From positions 1-45,178 of the forward strand of contig NZ_CAJUPR010000014.1 in the NCBI RefSeq assembly GCF_910588665.1: a stretch of DNA of 45,178 nucleotides. The letters run 5' to 3'. The translations under genes were made by a program, and so were the position numbers. Below the pieces are notes generated by a model, which was not told the origin of the DNA, did not search any database, and was given only the letters and a program-made list of their open reading frames with translations. Shown piece after piece: positions 16,900 through 26,450 of the stretch; within the stretch, counting starts at the first letter, position 1; the number at the start of each line of letters is the position of its first letter. The stretch comes from an uncultured Brachyspira sp. GTDB lineage: Bacteria; Spirochaetota; Brachyspiria; Brachyspirales; Brachyspiraceae.

Positions 16900-17952
16900 T
16901 TATATTCCTATAGCCTTTCTTATATCTTCCGCATTATTATCAACTTTTATAGGCTTTTCGGATATTTTTACCGCATTATCAGCATCCTTAAGTCCGTTCC
17001 CAGTCAGTACGGAAACTACTAAAGAGCCTTTTTTTATTTTTCCTGCTTTGCATGATTTTATAATACCTGCAATAGAAGCGGCAGATGCAGGTTCTGCAAA
17101 TATTCCTTCTTCCGAAGCAAGCATTTTATAAGCTTCTAATATCTCATCATCAGTAACGGAATTTATAAAGCCTTTTGACTGCTTTGCTGCATTAACTGCA
17201 AGTTTCCAGCTTGCAGGATTTCCTATTTTTATAGCGGTGGCTAATGTTTGAGGATTCTCTATAACCTTATTCTGCACTATAGCAGCAGAGCCTTCAGCCT
17301 CAAAACCTATCATCTTTGGAAGATTGTATATTTTACCATTTTCCTTATACTCTTTAAATCCAAGCCAATAGGCGGATATATTTCCTGCATTTCCGACAGG
17401 TACGGATAAATAGTCAGGCGCCTTGCCCAATACATCGCAAATCTCAAATGAAGATGTTTTCTGTCCCTGAAGTCTGTAAGGATTTATAGAATTTACCAAT
17501 GTTATAGGAGATTTATTTGTAATATCCACAGCCGCTTTCAAAGCATCGTCAAAGTTTCCTTTAATAGCTATAACCTTAGCTCCGTACATTAAAGCCTGAG
17601 CTAATTTTCCTAAAGCAATATTTCCGTCAGGTATGACTACCACACAGCTTATACCGCTTTTAGATGCATAAGCTGCGGCAGATGCAGAAGTATTTCCTGT
17701 AGAAGCACACATTATAACTTTAGAACCCTCTTCAATAGCCTTAGAAACGGCCATAACCATTCCTCTGTCTTTAAATGAACCTGTGGGATTAAGCCCGTCA
17801 TATTTTAAATATAATTCCAAGCCTAAATCCCTGCCTATTCTTTCGGCTTTTATCAGCGGAGTATTTCCTTCATGCAAAGTTATTAATGGAGTTTTATTTG
17901 TAACAGGAAGATATTTTTTGTATTCTTTTAAAAGTCCTCTCCATGCTTTCAT
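16900..17952 (-). CDS. thrC: Threonine synthase
   Basis: A 350-residue PLP-dependent enzyme converting O-phosphohomoserine to threonine. The cofactor lysine is Lys61 in PTGSFKDRG. The STGNTSASAAAYA and the glycine-rich VPVGNAGN phosphate-binding loops follow, and the C-terminal VLTGNGLKD is typical. The size fits the short, Bacillus-type class. AAAGGA precedes the start. thrB follows directly, so the last two threonine steps are made together. A possible minus-strand promoter (TTGAAA at 18025-18030, 17-base spacer, TATTCT at 18002-18007) lies upstream but is weak. Confidence 0.95.
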   Translation of the reverse strand: MKAWRGLLKEYKKYLPVTNKTPLITLHEGNTPLIKAERIGRDLGLELYLKYDGLNPTGSFKDRGMVMAVSKAIEEGSKVIMCASTGNTSASAAAYASKSGISCVVVIPDGNIALGKLAQALMYGAKVIAIKGNFDDALKAAVDITNKSPITLVNSINPYRLQGQKTSSFEICDVLGKAPDYLSVPVGNAGNISAYWLGFKEYKENGKIYNLPKMIGFEAEGSAAIVQNKVIENPQTLATAIKIGNPASWKLAVNAAKQSKGFINSVTDDEILEAYKMLASEEGIFAEPASAASIAGIIKSCKAGKIKKGSLVVSVLTGNGLKDADNAVKISEKPIKVDNNAEDIRKAIGI

Positions 17953-18192
17953 AATATTGTCCTTTCTTATTTGTTGATTATTTTATTATCATTAATAGTA
18001 TAGAATATAATATAAATTATATTTTTTCAAGTTTTTAATTAAAGTCAAAATATAAAATATTATATAATCACTGATTAATATAGATTTATTATGCAGTATT
18101 AATCTTATATTATTTATTATTATCTGATATTATAAATAAAAATCGGGAGAATTAATTTTTAACTTTACCCCATTTTATAAGCATATATATCT
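17953..18192. other. Intergenic region between ftsK and thrC
   Basis: The only structures seen are a weak thrC promoter candidate and an 8-bp inverted repeat (GATTAATA at 18073-18080, TATTAATC at 18097-18104). The latter might help end the ftsK transcript. No coding signal was found. Confidence 0.4.
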
Positions 18193-21100
18193 TTATTCGT
18201 CTAAAGTTATTAAAACCTCTCTGGGTTTGCTTCCGTTTTCAGGTCCTACTATGCCCTGACGCTCCATTATCTCAACTATTCTTGCGGCTCTGTTATAACC
18301 TATTTTTAAACGGCGCTGTAAAAATGAAGCGCTTGCTTTTCCCGTCCTTGCAACGAGCTTCACAGCATCTTCCCAAAGCTCTTCGTCAAGTATATCTTCT
18401 TCGTCCGTATTTTTATCGTCTGCATCGCTTCCCTCTAAAGCTGCAATCAAACTCTCATCAAACATAGGAGACATTTGTCCTGATAAATAATCAACAACCT
18501 TCTTAACTTCATTATCGGATACAAAAGCCCCCTGAACTCTGTCAGGCATCTGACTTCCTGAAGAACAAAATAAAGCATCTCCTTTGCCTAATAATTGTTC
18601 GGCTCCAGACATATCAATTATAATTCTTGAATTGGTTTTATTAGGCACTTGGAATGCCACTCTTGTAGGCAAATTAGCTTTTATAACACCTGTAACTACA
18701 TCTGCTGAAGGTCTTTGAGTAGCTATAATCAAATGTATTCCAACTGCCCTGCTCATCCCTGCCAAACGAGATATCAAATCCTCAACCTCTTTTGATGCAA
18801 CAACCATTAAGTTATGAAGCTCATCTATAACAAGAACTATATACGGAAATAACTCTAAGGGCTCTCCGTTAAATTCTGTTTCTCCTTCTTTTAATAATTG
18901 CCTAACCTTCTCATTATATGTTTTTACATTTCTTACAAAAAATCTCTCCATTCTCTCATATCTTTTTTCCATTATATCCACAATATATCTTAATACTATA
19001 GTGGCTTTTTTCTCATCGGAAACAACAGGCGACATTAAATGAGGTATACCGTTATATATGGAAAGCTCTACTCTCTTTTTATCCACAAATATAAACTTTA
19101 ATTCATCTGGTCTGAACTTATATAAAAGCGAAAGTATTATTGTAGATAAGCATACGCTTTTACCCGAACCCGTAGTGCCTGCAACAAGTAAATGCGGAGC
19201 TTCCGACATATCTGATACAACATTATTTCCGTATATTCCTTTTCCAAGCACAAAAGGTATATCCAATTTTGACTGTCTGAAATCGGTACTTTCCAGAACA
19301 TCTCTCAAAAAAACTGCATTTCTGACTTTATTAGGTATCTCTATTCCTATAACAGAGCGTCCTGGTATAGGAGCTATTATTCTTACACTCTCAGAAGCTA
19401 ATGCTAATGCTATATTATCCGTAAGGTTTGATATTTTTGAAACTCTTATTCCTGATGCGATTTCAAGTTCATATCTTGTGATAACAGGTCCTCTTGATAC
19501 TCCAGTAACTTTTGCCTCTATATTAAAATCAAGCAATGTATGCTCCAGCTGCATTGCCGTTTGCTTAATTGACTCCATCATAGCGCCATCATTAACGGGT
19601 ATGGATCTGTTCAGCAAATCAAAAGGCGGATATTTATAATGCTTATCAACATATTTTGTATCAAAATTTGATTGTATTCTATCCGAATCAAAATTATTCA
19701 TTGATTTTGTACCTATAACAGATTTCATAGGTTTTAATGTATCAACCGTTTTCTGAGATTCTATATTTATAAACCCTGCTTCTTTTTGAGGGTTATCTTT
19801 TATATATTCTTCTATATTTTTATTTTCTTCATATTCTTCATCTGCTGTATTATACGAAGCAGTATTTTCAGATGATTTATTATAATCTGTTAAATCATTA
19901 TCAGACTCCAGAAATTGCCCATCGGTATTTACTTTGCTGCTATAATTATCTGCTGTTTTTAATCTGTTATCCTCCATACTGCCTGCATTATAAAGCTCTT
20001 TTTCATCTAAATCAAATTTATCTATTTTACTATCTGCAATATTATTATAATTAGGTATATGATTATATCTGTTATACTCTCTTTTTGCTCCGTAGCCCAT
20101 AGCAAATTCAAAAGCTTTTCTTTTGCCGTTATCTGATGCTGCTGAATTATTATAAGGTGAAACATATTCAATATTTTTATCTGTACTATGCTCATTATTT
20201 AATTTAATTAGTATCTCAGCTTCTTCTTCACTTTTTTTATTTTCTTTACTGTCCGTATTTTCTTCAGTTAGTGCTTGAAGTTCATTAAAACCATATTCTT
20301 TATCTGCTGATATTTTTTCTATATAATTATAATCATATAGAAAATCATCTGTATTATTTGCTTTTATATATTGCTCTTCAACATTATACTTTGCATAATT
20401 ATTAACAGAATCATTATAAGCCGCTCTTTTAAACTCGGACTTTTTTAAATAATTAATATTATAATCAAGATTCTCGAATTTATTTAAATCATCTTCAAAT
20501 TCCTTACTTTTTTTTTTATCTGTAAAATCTATACAAAAATTATATTCCTTTTCAATACTATTTTTATAATAGGTATTATTTCCGCTGCCGAATACGGCTT
20601 CCGCCAAAGCTAATCCCAAATCTTCTTCTGTATTTTCCAATGTATTTACATTTATACCATTAAATTTAATATCTCTTAATTCATTTAAAATATTATCAGC
20701 TTCTTTATTATCTGAATTTGCATCATTAAAAAATGTACTGGTAAAATTATTTCTATTTAAAAGTTTTTCTCTGTATTTTTTTTCATCAAAATAATAATTT
20801 TTATTCTCTATTTTTTCTATAAAAGGCAGAATTTTAAAATCCAAATCTGAAACTTCTTTTGCATAAAATATAGGTATATAATCTTTAGTATAAACTTTTT
20901 CATTATTAGAACTATTTATATGAGATTCATTATTTTTTACAGACTTTATATCCAAATCTTTTATTCCGTTTACAACTTTTTCTTCTATATATCTAATTTT
21001 TTCAAAATCAACATTTTTTAAAATATCTCTAAAATAATGAACTAAATCCATTATGGAAACTTTGGCAAAAATTATAGCAGTTATTATAAGAGCTGATATT

Positions 21101-21630
21101 ACTATCATAACAGCGCCTGTTTTTCCGAATATTAACACTAAAGAGCCCCCGATAAACTCTCCAAGCATACCGCCTTTATTATAAAAATCCAAACTTCCTA
21201 AAAATATATTTAATAATACGCTTAAAAGTATCATTAATACAGATGAAGATACGGAAGACATTAATATTTTATCAGTTGAATTTTTTAATATAATATTAAC
21301 TCCAGCATATATAAAAAATGCAGGTATAACATAACAGGAAAATCCGAATGCTAAAAATGAATAGCTTGATATATAAGCCCCAAATATACCAAGCAAATTT
21401 CTAATTTCATTATTAGAATTCAAATCCTCCATATTCATACTGAAATATGAAAGCAGCAATATTCCCGCAGACAAAAAACATAAAAATCCCGCTATATCAA
21501 AAAAAGGATTTCTATTTTCATATTCTTCATAAAAATTATTATTATAATTTTCATCTTCTATATTTTTTTCAAATTTCTTATGCTCTGCTCTCTTTTGTAT
21601 TGTTAATTTCTTTTTAAATAATCCTAACAT
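18193..21630 (-). CDS. ftsK: DNA translocase FtsK/SpoIIIE
   Basis: An 1145-residue septal DNA pump that clears the chromosome through the closing septum and promotes dimer resolution. The N-terminal part (about 45-205) has four or so membrane helices. A long low-complexity linker rich in Asn, Asp, Glu, Lys and Tyr runs to about 680. The motor follows, with Walker A GTTGSGKS at 818-825 and Walker B ending in DEL at 936-938. The C-terminal winged-helix gamma domain (about 1080-1145) should read KOPS-like sites. The residues after DEL are H-N-L instead of the common A-D-L. TTGGAG precedes the start. uppP lies 24 bases upstream in the same direction. Confidence 0.95.
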   Translation of the reverse strand: MLGLFKKKLTIQKRAEHKKFEKNIEDENYNNNFYEEYENRNPFFDIAGFLCFLSAGILLLSYFSMNMEDLNSNNEIRNLLGIFGAYISSYSFLAFGFSCYVIPAFFIYAGVNIILKNSTDKILMSSVSSSVLMILLSVLLNIFLGSLDFYNKGGMLGEFIGGSLVLIFGKTGAVMIVISALIITAIIFAKVSIMDLVHYFRDILKNVDFEKIRYIEEKVVNGIKDLDIKSVKNNESHINSSNNEKVYTKDYIPIFYAKEVSDLDFKILPFIEKIENKNYYFDEKKYREKLLNRNNFTSTFFNDANSDNKEADNILNELRDIKFNGINVNTLENTEEDLGLALAEAVFGSGNNTYYKNSIEKEYNFCIDFTDKKKSKEFEDDLNKFENLDYNINYLKKSEFKRAAYNDSVNNYAKYNVEEQYIKANNTDDFLYDYNYIEKISADKEYGFNELQALTEENTDSKENKKSEEEAEILIKLNNEHSTDKNIEYVSPYNNSAASDNGKRKAFEFAMGYGAKREYNRYNHIPNYNNIADSKIDKFDLDEKELYNAGSMEDNRLKTADNYSSKVNTDGQFLESDNDLTDYNKSSENTASYNTADEEYEENKNIEEYIKDNPQKEAGFINIESQKTVDTLKPMKSVIGTKSMNNFDSDRIQSNFDTKYVDKHYKYPPFDLLNRSIPVNDGAMMESIKQTAMQLEHTLLDFNIEAKVTGVSRGPVITRYELEIASGIRVSKISNLTDNIALALASESVRIIAPIPGRSVIGIEIPNKVRNAVFLRDVLESTDFRQSKLDIPFVLGKGIYGNNVVSDMSEAPHLLVAGTTGSGKSVCLSTIILSLLYKFRPDELKFIFVDKKRVELSIYNGIPHLMSPVVSDEKKATIVLRYIVDIMEKRYERMERFFVRNVKTYNEKVRQLLKEGETEFNGEPLELFPYIVLVIDELHNLMVVASKEVEDLISRLAGMSRAVGIHLIIATQRPSADVVTGVIKANLPTRVAFQVPNKTNSRIIIDMSGAEQLLGKGDALFCSSGSQMPDRVQGAFVSDNEVKKVVDYLSGQMSPMFDESLIAALEGSDADDKNTDEEDILDEELWEDAVKLVARTGKASASFLQRRLKIGYNRAARIVEIMERQGIVGPENGSKPREVLITLDE

Positions 21631-21654
21631 AATAAAACTCCAATACCTAAAAAA

Positions 21655-22464
21655 TCATACTTTCATGAAATAAAAGAAAACAGCCATTCCAGCTATAATA
21701 CAATAAAAACCGAAATAGAAAAGTTTTCCGTTTTTTAAAAATGACATCAAAAACTTTAAAGCAATAAATCCGAATATAAATGCAGTAATAAAACCTACAG
21801 CTGCATATTTAATATCAAAATATACAATATCTTTTAATGATAAAAGAAGCGCTCCGAATATTGCAGGCAAAGATATTAAAAATGAAAATCTTCCAGCCAA
21901 ATCTCTATTAAGTCCTAAAAATAAAGCAATACTTATAGTCATTCCAGATCTTGATATTCCCGGAAATATAGCTGCAGACTGAGCAAGCCCTATAAAAAAT
22001 GAATCTTTATATGTCATAGTAAATATATCTTTTAAATCATTGCCGTAAATATTTTTATCTAATCTTCTGGTAAGGAGAAGTATGGAGCCTGTTATAATAA
22101 GATTAATACCTATTCTGTCTAAATTTAAATTGCTTAAATACTTTTCTAAAAAAAGACCTGTTACGGCAATAGGTATGGAAGCTATTATTACCATAACAGA
22201 CATTCTGAACCCTTCATTATTAACGCTTGAATTACGGAAATCTTTAAGTCCTAAAAAAAATCCGCTTACAGCTTTTATTATATCTTTATTAAATATAATG
22301 CAGGTTGCTAAAAATGTTCCGAAATGAAGAGCAATCTCAAATGATAATATATTTTCCGAATAAAAATTCAGAAAATACTCAGCTATTCTCAAATGCCCCG
22401 AACTTGATACAGGTAAAAACTCCGTTACCGCTTGTATAAAACCTAATATTACAACTTTATTCAT
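21655..22464 (-). CDS. uppP: Undecaprenyl-diphosphatase UppP/BacA
   Basis: A 269-residue membrane phosphatase that recycles undecaprenyl diphosphate to the carrier lipid for peptidoglycan and surface polysaccharides; it can give bacitracin resistance. The first signature, E-F-L-P-V-S-S-S-G-H-L, is at residues 14-24. The second, the P-G-I-S-R-S-G motif, is in the middle, with catalytic Glu, Ser and Arg. About eight hydrophobic segments are visible. An ATG at 22548 would add 28 residues, but family alignment and a GGGGTAG site favour 22464. Upstream is an AT-rich inverted repeat (22507-22525). Confidence 0.94.
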   Translation of the reverse strand: MNKVVILGFIQAVTEFLPVSSSGHLRIAEYFLNFYSENILSFEIALHFGTFLATCIIFNKDIIKAVSGFFLGLKDFRNSSVNNEGFRMSVMVIIASIPIAVTGLFLEKYLSNLNLDRIGINLIITGSILLLTRRLDKNIYGNDLKDIFTMTYKDSFFIGLAQSAAIFPGISRSGMTISIALFLGLNRDLAGRFSFLISLPAIFGALLLSLKDIVYFDIKYAAVGFITAFIFGFIALKFLMSFLKNGKLFYFGFYCIIAGMAVFFYFMKV

Positions 22465-22581
22465 TAAACTACCCCGACGTTTACATAATATCACTATAAT
22501 TTTCGGATTGTTTAAAAAAAACAATAGAAAAAAATTATGTAAACTCAATTAATAAAAATAAACTGAAAATAAAAAAATATT

Positions 22582-22609
22582 TTGCAATTTTTATCTACTC
22601 TAGTATAAT
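22582..22609 (+). promoter_or_regulatory. Promoter of the CASTOR/POLLUX-like gene
   Basis: TTGCAA (22582-22587), 16 bases, then a perfect TATAAT (22604-22609). The leader to the ATG at 22639 is about 23 bases and has no clear ribosome-binding site. Confidence 0.6.
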
Positions 22610-22638
22610 TTAACGATACAAAATTATGAGTATTTTTT

Positions 22639-24369
22639 ATGAAAGATATATTAAAATATATAAAATACAGAATTGACCGAATGCTTAATAGAGGCTTATT
22701 ATACCAGTTAATACTATTAATATTTGCAATAATAATTCTTCTTTTAATAGTTTCAGTATTTATAATAATATTTTTTAAATATCCTGCAAAAGATGCATTT
22801 TGGGATAGTTTAATGCAGTTTATTGATACCGGCAATATATCATCTGTGGAGGGAAATAAAGGAATATTAATAACTTTTTTAATTGTTACTTTTATAGGAG
22901 TATGCGGATGGGGTTCTCTTATAGCTATGATAAATAAAGCGCTTCAGGACAGAATTAATAATCTAAGCAAAGGAAATGCTTTTATTATGGAAAAGAATCA
23001 TTCTATTATTTTAGGATACGGAGAGGAAGCCCTAACTATAATAGAAAACTTTATAAAAACCAAAGCAAAAACTATTGTAATACTTTCTGAACATAATATT
23101 GATATAATAAGAAAAAGAATATCTTTTATAAAAGGATATAAAAAAACTAATATAATAATAAGAGAAGGAGCTCTGGGCAGAATTGAAAATATTAAATTAC
23201 TTAATATAGCAAAATCATCAAGCGTATCAATAATAAATAATGATGATACAGAATCACTTAATATACTTTTGGCTTTAAAAAAAATTGTAGAAGAAGAAAA
23301 AATTGACAGCAGAATAAATATATGCATGCTTGTGCATGAAGAAGATACAATTGAAATTATAAAATCTATTGAAGATAAATATTTTGTCATACATATAATT
23401 TATAAGTATGAAATATTATACAAGCTTATAGCTCAAAGCATAATTTATACGGGGCTAAGCAATGTTTATGAGGAATTATTTTCCAATGATGGAAATGTGT
23501 TTTATATAGAAAAAGATCATAATTTTAACGGCTCTAAATTTGAAGAAGCCGCTTTAAAATATCTTGACAGAGGAATGATATTATTGGGCATAACCAAAGA
23601 AGACAGAAGTCAATTATTAATACCAAACTATGAGCATTTATTAAAAAAAGAAAACAGACTTGTACTGCTTTCAAAAAACAATAATGATGATTATTCAAAA
23701 GAATATGATAATATAAAGCCGAATATTATAAAATATAAAAATAATATATTACTGATATGCGAGGAAAAAAGATATGATGAAATAATAAAAGAAATTTCTG
23801 AATATATGGAAAATCATAATATAAGCATACTCAGCTATAATTTAATAAAATCTCAAAAAAATAAATATAAGTTCATAAGGCAGAAATTAAAAGATGAAGC
23901 TATAACAAAAATAGTATTAATATCCGAAGACAATATTACTGATGTTAAAAGCATCAATATACTTCTGATTATAAGACAGGTTATAAGAAAAGAAAATTTA
24001 AATATAGCCATATTATCTTTATTGAACTCCATACAAAAAAGAAATTTAATATACTCCGATGATGTGAGAGATTTTATAGTAAGCGGTAAATTAATAGGAA
24101 TGCTTATGGCTCAGGCATCATTAAGTTCAAATATATTATATATTTTCTACGGACTTTTAAGCAAAAACGGAAAGGATATAATAATATCGCCTTATTCAGA
24201 TTACTTTGACGAATCTAAAATTTTTAAAGAAGCATATTTATATTTGCTTAGAAAAAAAATTATAATAATTGGAATAAAAAGATATAATGATATTGTTTTA
24301 AATCCTAATAATAGCTGCATGCTAAACAGAAAAGATGAAATTATAATAATAACAAATTATATTTTATAA
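22639..24369 (+). CDS. CASTOR/POLLUX-type ion channel with TrkA-N/RCK domains
   Basis: A 576-residue predicted cation channel. A first membrane helix (about 19-48) is followed by a pore-like loop, FWDSLMQFIDTGN (54-66), and a second helix (about 72-94). Then comes LSKGNAFIMEKNHSIILG, which matches the bacterial CASTOR/POLLUX family. The cytoplasmic part has a Rossmann-type RCK fold with GYGEEA (about 124-129), a likely second RCK-like repeat around 370-480, and a C-terminal TrkA-C-like segment. Plant homologues are nuclear-envelope calcium/potassium channels; bacterial ones are poorly studied. It is transcribed divergently from uppP and seems monocistronic. Confidence 0.82.
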   Translation: MKDILKYIKYRIDRMLNRGLLYQLILLIFAIIILLLIVSVFIIIFFKYPAKDAFWDSLMQFIDTGNISSVEGNKGILITFLIVTFIGVCGWGSLIAMINKALQDRINNLSKGNAFIMEKNHSIILGYGEEALTIIENFIKTKAKTIVILSEHNIDIIRKRISFIKGYKKTNIIIREGALGRIENIKLLNIAKSSSVSIINNDDTESLNILLALKKIVEEEKIDSRINICMLVHEEDTIEIIKSIEDKYFVIHIIYKYEILYKLIAQSIIYTGLSNVYEELFSNDGNVFYIEKDHNFNGSKFEEAALKYLDRGMILLGITKEDRSQLLIPNYEHLLKKENRLVLLSKNNNDDYSKEYDNIKPNIIKYKNNILLICEEKRYDEIIKEISEYMENHNISILSYNLIKSQKNKYKFIRQKLKDEAITKIVLISEDNITDVKSINILLIIRQVIRKENLNIAILSLLNSIQKRNLIYSDDVRDFIVSGKLIGMLMAQASLSSNILYIFYGLLSKNGKDIIISPYSDYFDESKIFKEAYLYLLRKKIIIIGIKRYNDIVLNPNNSCMLNRKDEIIIITNYIL

Positions 24370-24378
24370 TAAATGAAG

Positions 24379-24720
24379 CTATTCAAGCAGTTTTATTATA
24401 TCTGTATAATTTTTTTGCTTAGCGTAAAACAAAGCATTATTTCCGTATTTATTTGCTATTAACTTATCGGCATTAGCTTTTATAAGCAATTCAACCGATT
24501 TTATATGTCCACCCATACTTGCTAGTATAAGAGCTGTATTTCCTACATCATCTTGTATATTAATATTGATATTTTTATCAATAATTTTTTCTATAATATC
24601 CTCATCGCCGAAAACTGCAGCATCTAAGAAAGCTTCCTCATCTTGACTTAAAGCGTATATATTACTAAAAGGGATTAATATAATGGACAGCATCATAGTT
24701 ATGGATAATAACATCTTCAT
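24379..24720 (-). CDS. Small exported ankyrin-repeat protein
   Basis: A 113-residue protein with a signal-peptide-like start (about 1-24, hydrophobic and ending near Y-A-L-S) followed by two to three ankyrin repeats. The G-N-T-A-L-I-L-A-S-M-G-G-H (about 59-71) and the G-N-N-A-L-F-Y-A (about 92-99) are the clearest. Ankyrin repeats bind proteins; export suggests a periplasmic role, perhaps with catalase or envelope partners as known in some bacteria. The partner is unknown. It converges on the channel gene (9 bases) and lies downstream of the tRNA pair. Confidence 0.78.
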   Translation of the reverse strand: MKMLLSITMMLSIILIPFSNIYALSQDEEAFLDAAVFGDEDIIEKIIDKNININIQDDVGNTALILASMGGHIKSVELLIKANADKLIANKYGNNALFYAKQKNYTDIIKLLE

Positions 24721-24786
24721 AATTCTGATAAGTTCTTAAAATCATAAAATTATATTGTATTTAAAAATTACTTTTTAATAAAAATA

Positions 24787-24860
24787 TGGAGGTTATGGGG
24801 ATCGAACCCACGACCTACTGCTTGCAAGGCAGTTGCTCTCCCAAACTGAGCTAAACCCCC
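24787..24860 (-). tRNA. tRNA-Ala (anticodon TGC)
   Basis: On the minus strand the acceptor stem GGGGGTT pairs with AACCTCC (one G-U). The D arm, an anticodon stem CTGCC/GGCAG-like around TTGCAAG, and the T arm GTGGGTTCGATCCC are all present. Anticodon TGC reads alanine GCN codons. CCA is not encoded. It follows the tRNA-Ile by 32 bases and shares its promoter. Confidence 0.96.
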
Positions 24861-24892
24861 GTTATATGCAATAAAAAAGGAACCTGAGCGTG

Positions 24893-24966
24893 TGGGCCTG
24901 GGAGGAATTGAACCACCGACCTTTCGATTATCAGTCGAACGCTCTAGCCATCTGAGCTACAGGCCC
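24893..24966 (-). tRNA. tRNA-Ile (anticodon GAT)
   Basis: On the minus strand GGGCCTG pairs perfectly with CAGGCCC. The D arm TAGCTCAGATGGCTAGAGC, an anticodon loop CTGATAA and the T arm GGTGGTTCAATTCC are clear. Anticodon GAT reads isoleucine. CCA is not encoded. It is the first gene of an Ile-Ala pair, the classic rRNA spacer combination, but no rRNA is nearby. Confidence 0.96.
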
Positions 24967-24996
24967 TTAGAATCATTTATTAATAATATGGGCTGA

Positions 24997-25024
24997 ATTA
25001 TACCACAAATAAAAAAAATAGCAA
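24997..25024 (-). promoter_or_regulatory. Promoter of the tRNA-Ile/tRNA-Ala unit
   Basis: On the minus strand TTGCTA (25019-25024), 16 bases, then a perfect TATAAT (24997-25002). The predicted start is about 23 bases before the tRNA-Ile 5' end. Confidence 0.75.
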
Positions 25025-25074
25025 TACCATTTATTAAAAAATACAATATTTTTCAATAAAGTTTATAAATATCA

Positions 25075-25103
25075 TTGTAAAAAAAATATTTATATTATAT
25101 TAT
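25075..25103 (+). promoter_or_regulatory. Promoter of the AI-2E-family permease gene
   Basis: TTGTAA (25075-25080), 17 bases, then TATTAT (25098-25103). Leader length to the ATG at 25137 would be about 27 bases. The region is very AT-rich, so certainty is limited. Confidence 0.45.
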
Positions 25104-25136
25104 TAACATAACTAATTTAAATAAAAAATATATTAT

Positions 25137-26450
25137 ATGATTAACAAAAACGGTTATACTTCCAAAGACAATAATAATTCTCTGACACATAACAGAGTTT
25201 TAATTATAGGAGGAGATATATTATTAATAGCAATAATAACCAGTGCTTTTTTTTATTTTTGCTATTTAATAAAAAATATAATAAATCCTATTATCTTATT
25301 TATTATTATTATAGCAGCATTAATACCTTTTTGGAAATATATATGGGCAAAAATTTCATTAGTATTAATATTAGCGCTGTTCTCTTTATGGATTATAAAA
25401 GAAGCAGGATATTTAGTTGCACCTTTTATATGGGGTATATTTACTGCATATTTATTTAATCCTCTGATAAGTAAAATACAATATAAAATGCCTAGAATAT
25501 TAGCGGTGCTAATGATATTCATACCGCTTTTAATAATAGCTATAATATTCGTTGTATTTATAATACCAAGAATCATAGAAGAGATTGGAATAATATTAAA
25601 AAGCCTGCCTCAATATGTGGATAAAACATATAACTTAATTTCATCAGTTTTAATTTCAATATCAGATAAATTAAACAGAACCATAGGAAAAAGTTTTGAT
25701 ATAAACTTAGAAATAGATTCTAATGCAATAAAAGATTTTCTATTTGGAAATAACGGAATTATGACTTTATTTTACAAAAAAGCAATGGATTTAAGATTTC
25801 AAAATATAAACAGCGTTATTTCCATATTCAGCATTATATTTTCATATTTTGTAATACTGCCTTTTGTTACTTTTTATTTAATGCTGGATTTTAAAAATAT
25901 ACAGGTAAATATAATAAAATTAATACCTATAAGATGGCAGAAATATGTAAGTAATATAATAAGAAGATCAAATTATATTATAAACAGCTATATAAGAGGA
26001 ATGACAGTACTTGCTGTATCATTCTTTATAATAACTTATATGCTGCTTTCTATAGCAAATATGAAATACGCACTTGTACTAGCTTTACTTAGAGGATTAT
26101 TAAATTATATACCGTTTATAGGACCTTTCATCGCTTTTGCAAGCGCATTATTTACAGGAATTATAACCGATATTGTATGGTGGCATGGAGCTTTAAAAAT
26201 ATGCGCTATATACGGATTTATACAGATACTTGATTCAGGACTTATTGCGCCTAAAATACTTGGAGATTCCGTTCAAATTCACCCTATTGCCGTAATGTTC
26301 AGCACAATTATAGGAGGCGTATTATTCGGATTTTTAGGAGTTTTATTTGCAGTGCCTTTCTGCAGTATAATACTGTTAATACTAAAAAATTTCTTTGATA
26401 AATATTACAATTCAAAATTTTATACTTTAAATAGAAGGGAAAATAAATGA
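25137..26450 (+). CDS. AI-2E family (PerM-like) transporter
   Basis: A 437-residue inner-membrane protein with about eight hydrophobic helices. It has the family layout: paired N-terminal helices (about 20-105), a soluble insert (about 160-220), and a C-terminal bundle. The C-terminus carries G-L-L-N-Y-I-P-F-I-G-P-F (about 319-330) and the L-G-D-S-V-Q-I-H-P motif. Some members export autoinducer-2 and others act as Na+/H+ antiporters, so the substrate is open. No ribosome-binding site is seen at this ATG. The next gene starts inside its stop codon (ATGA overlap), so the two are translationally coupled. Confidence 0.88.
   Translation: MINKNGYTSKDNNNSLTHNRVLIIGGDILLIAIITSAFFYFCYLIKNIINPIILFIIIIAALIPFWKYIWAKISLVLILALFSLWIIKEAGYLVAPFIWGIFTAYLFNPLISKIQYKMPRILAVLMIFIPLLIIAIIFVVFIIPRIIEEIGIILKSLPQYVDKTYNLISSVLISISDKLNRTIGKSFDINLEIDSNAIKDFLFGNNGIMTLFYKKAMDLRFQNINSVISIFSIIFSYFVILPFVTFYLMLDFKNIQVNIIKLIPIRWQKYVSNIIRRSNYIINSYIRGMTVLAVSFFIITYMLLSIANMKYALVLALLRGLLNYIPFIGPFIAFASALFTGIITDIVWWHGALKICAIYGFIQILDSGLIAPKILGDSVQIHPIAVMFSTIIGGVLFGFLGVLFAVPFCSIILLILKNFFDKYYNSKFYTLNRRENK

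Noticed and set aside
19058..19639. A long + strand frame (about 193 codons) inside ftsK.
   Set aside because: It is the antisense of the conserved FtsK motor and has no family pattern of its own.
22507..22525. An inverted repeat (ATTGTTT / AAACAAT) in the uppP leader as a bacitracin-type regulatory site.
   Set aside because: The arms are short and AT-rich, and no regulator or conserved site is visible. I left it as an observation only.
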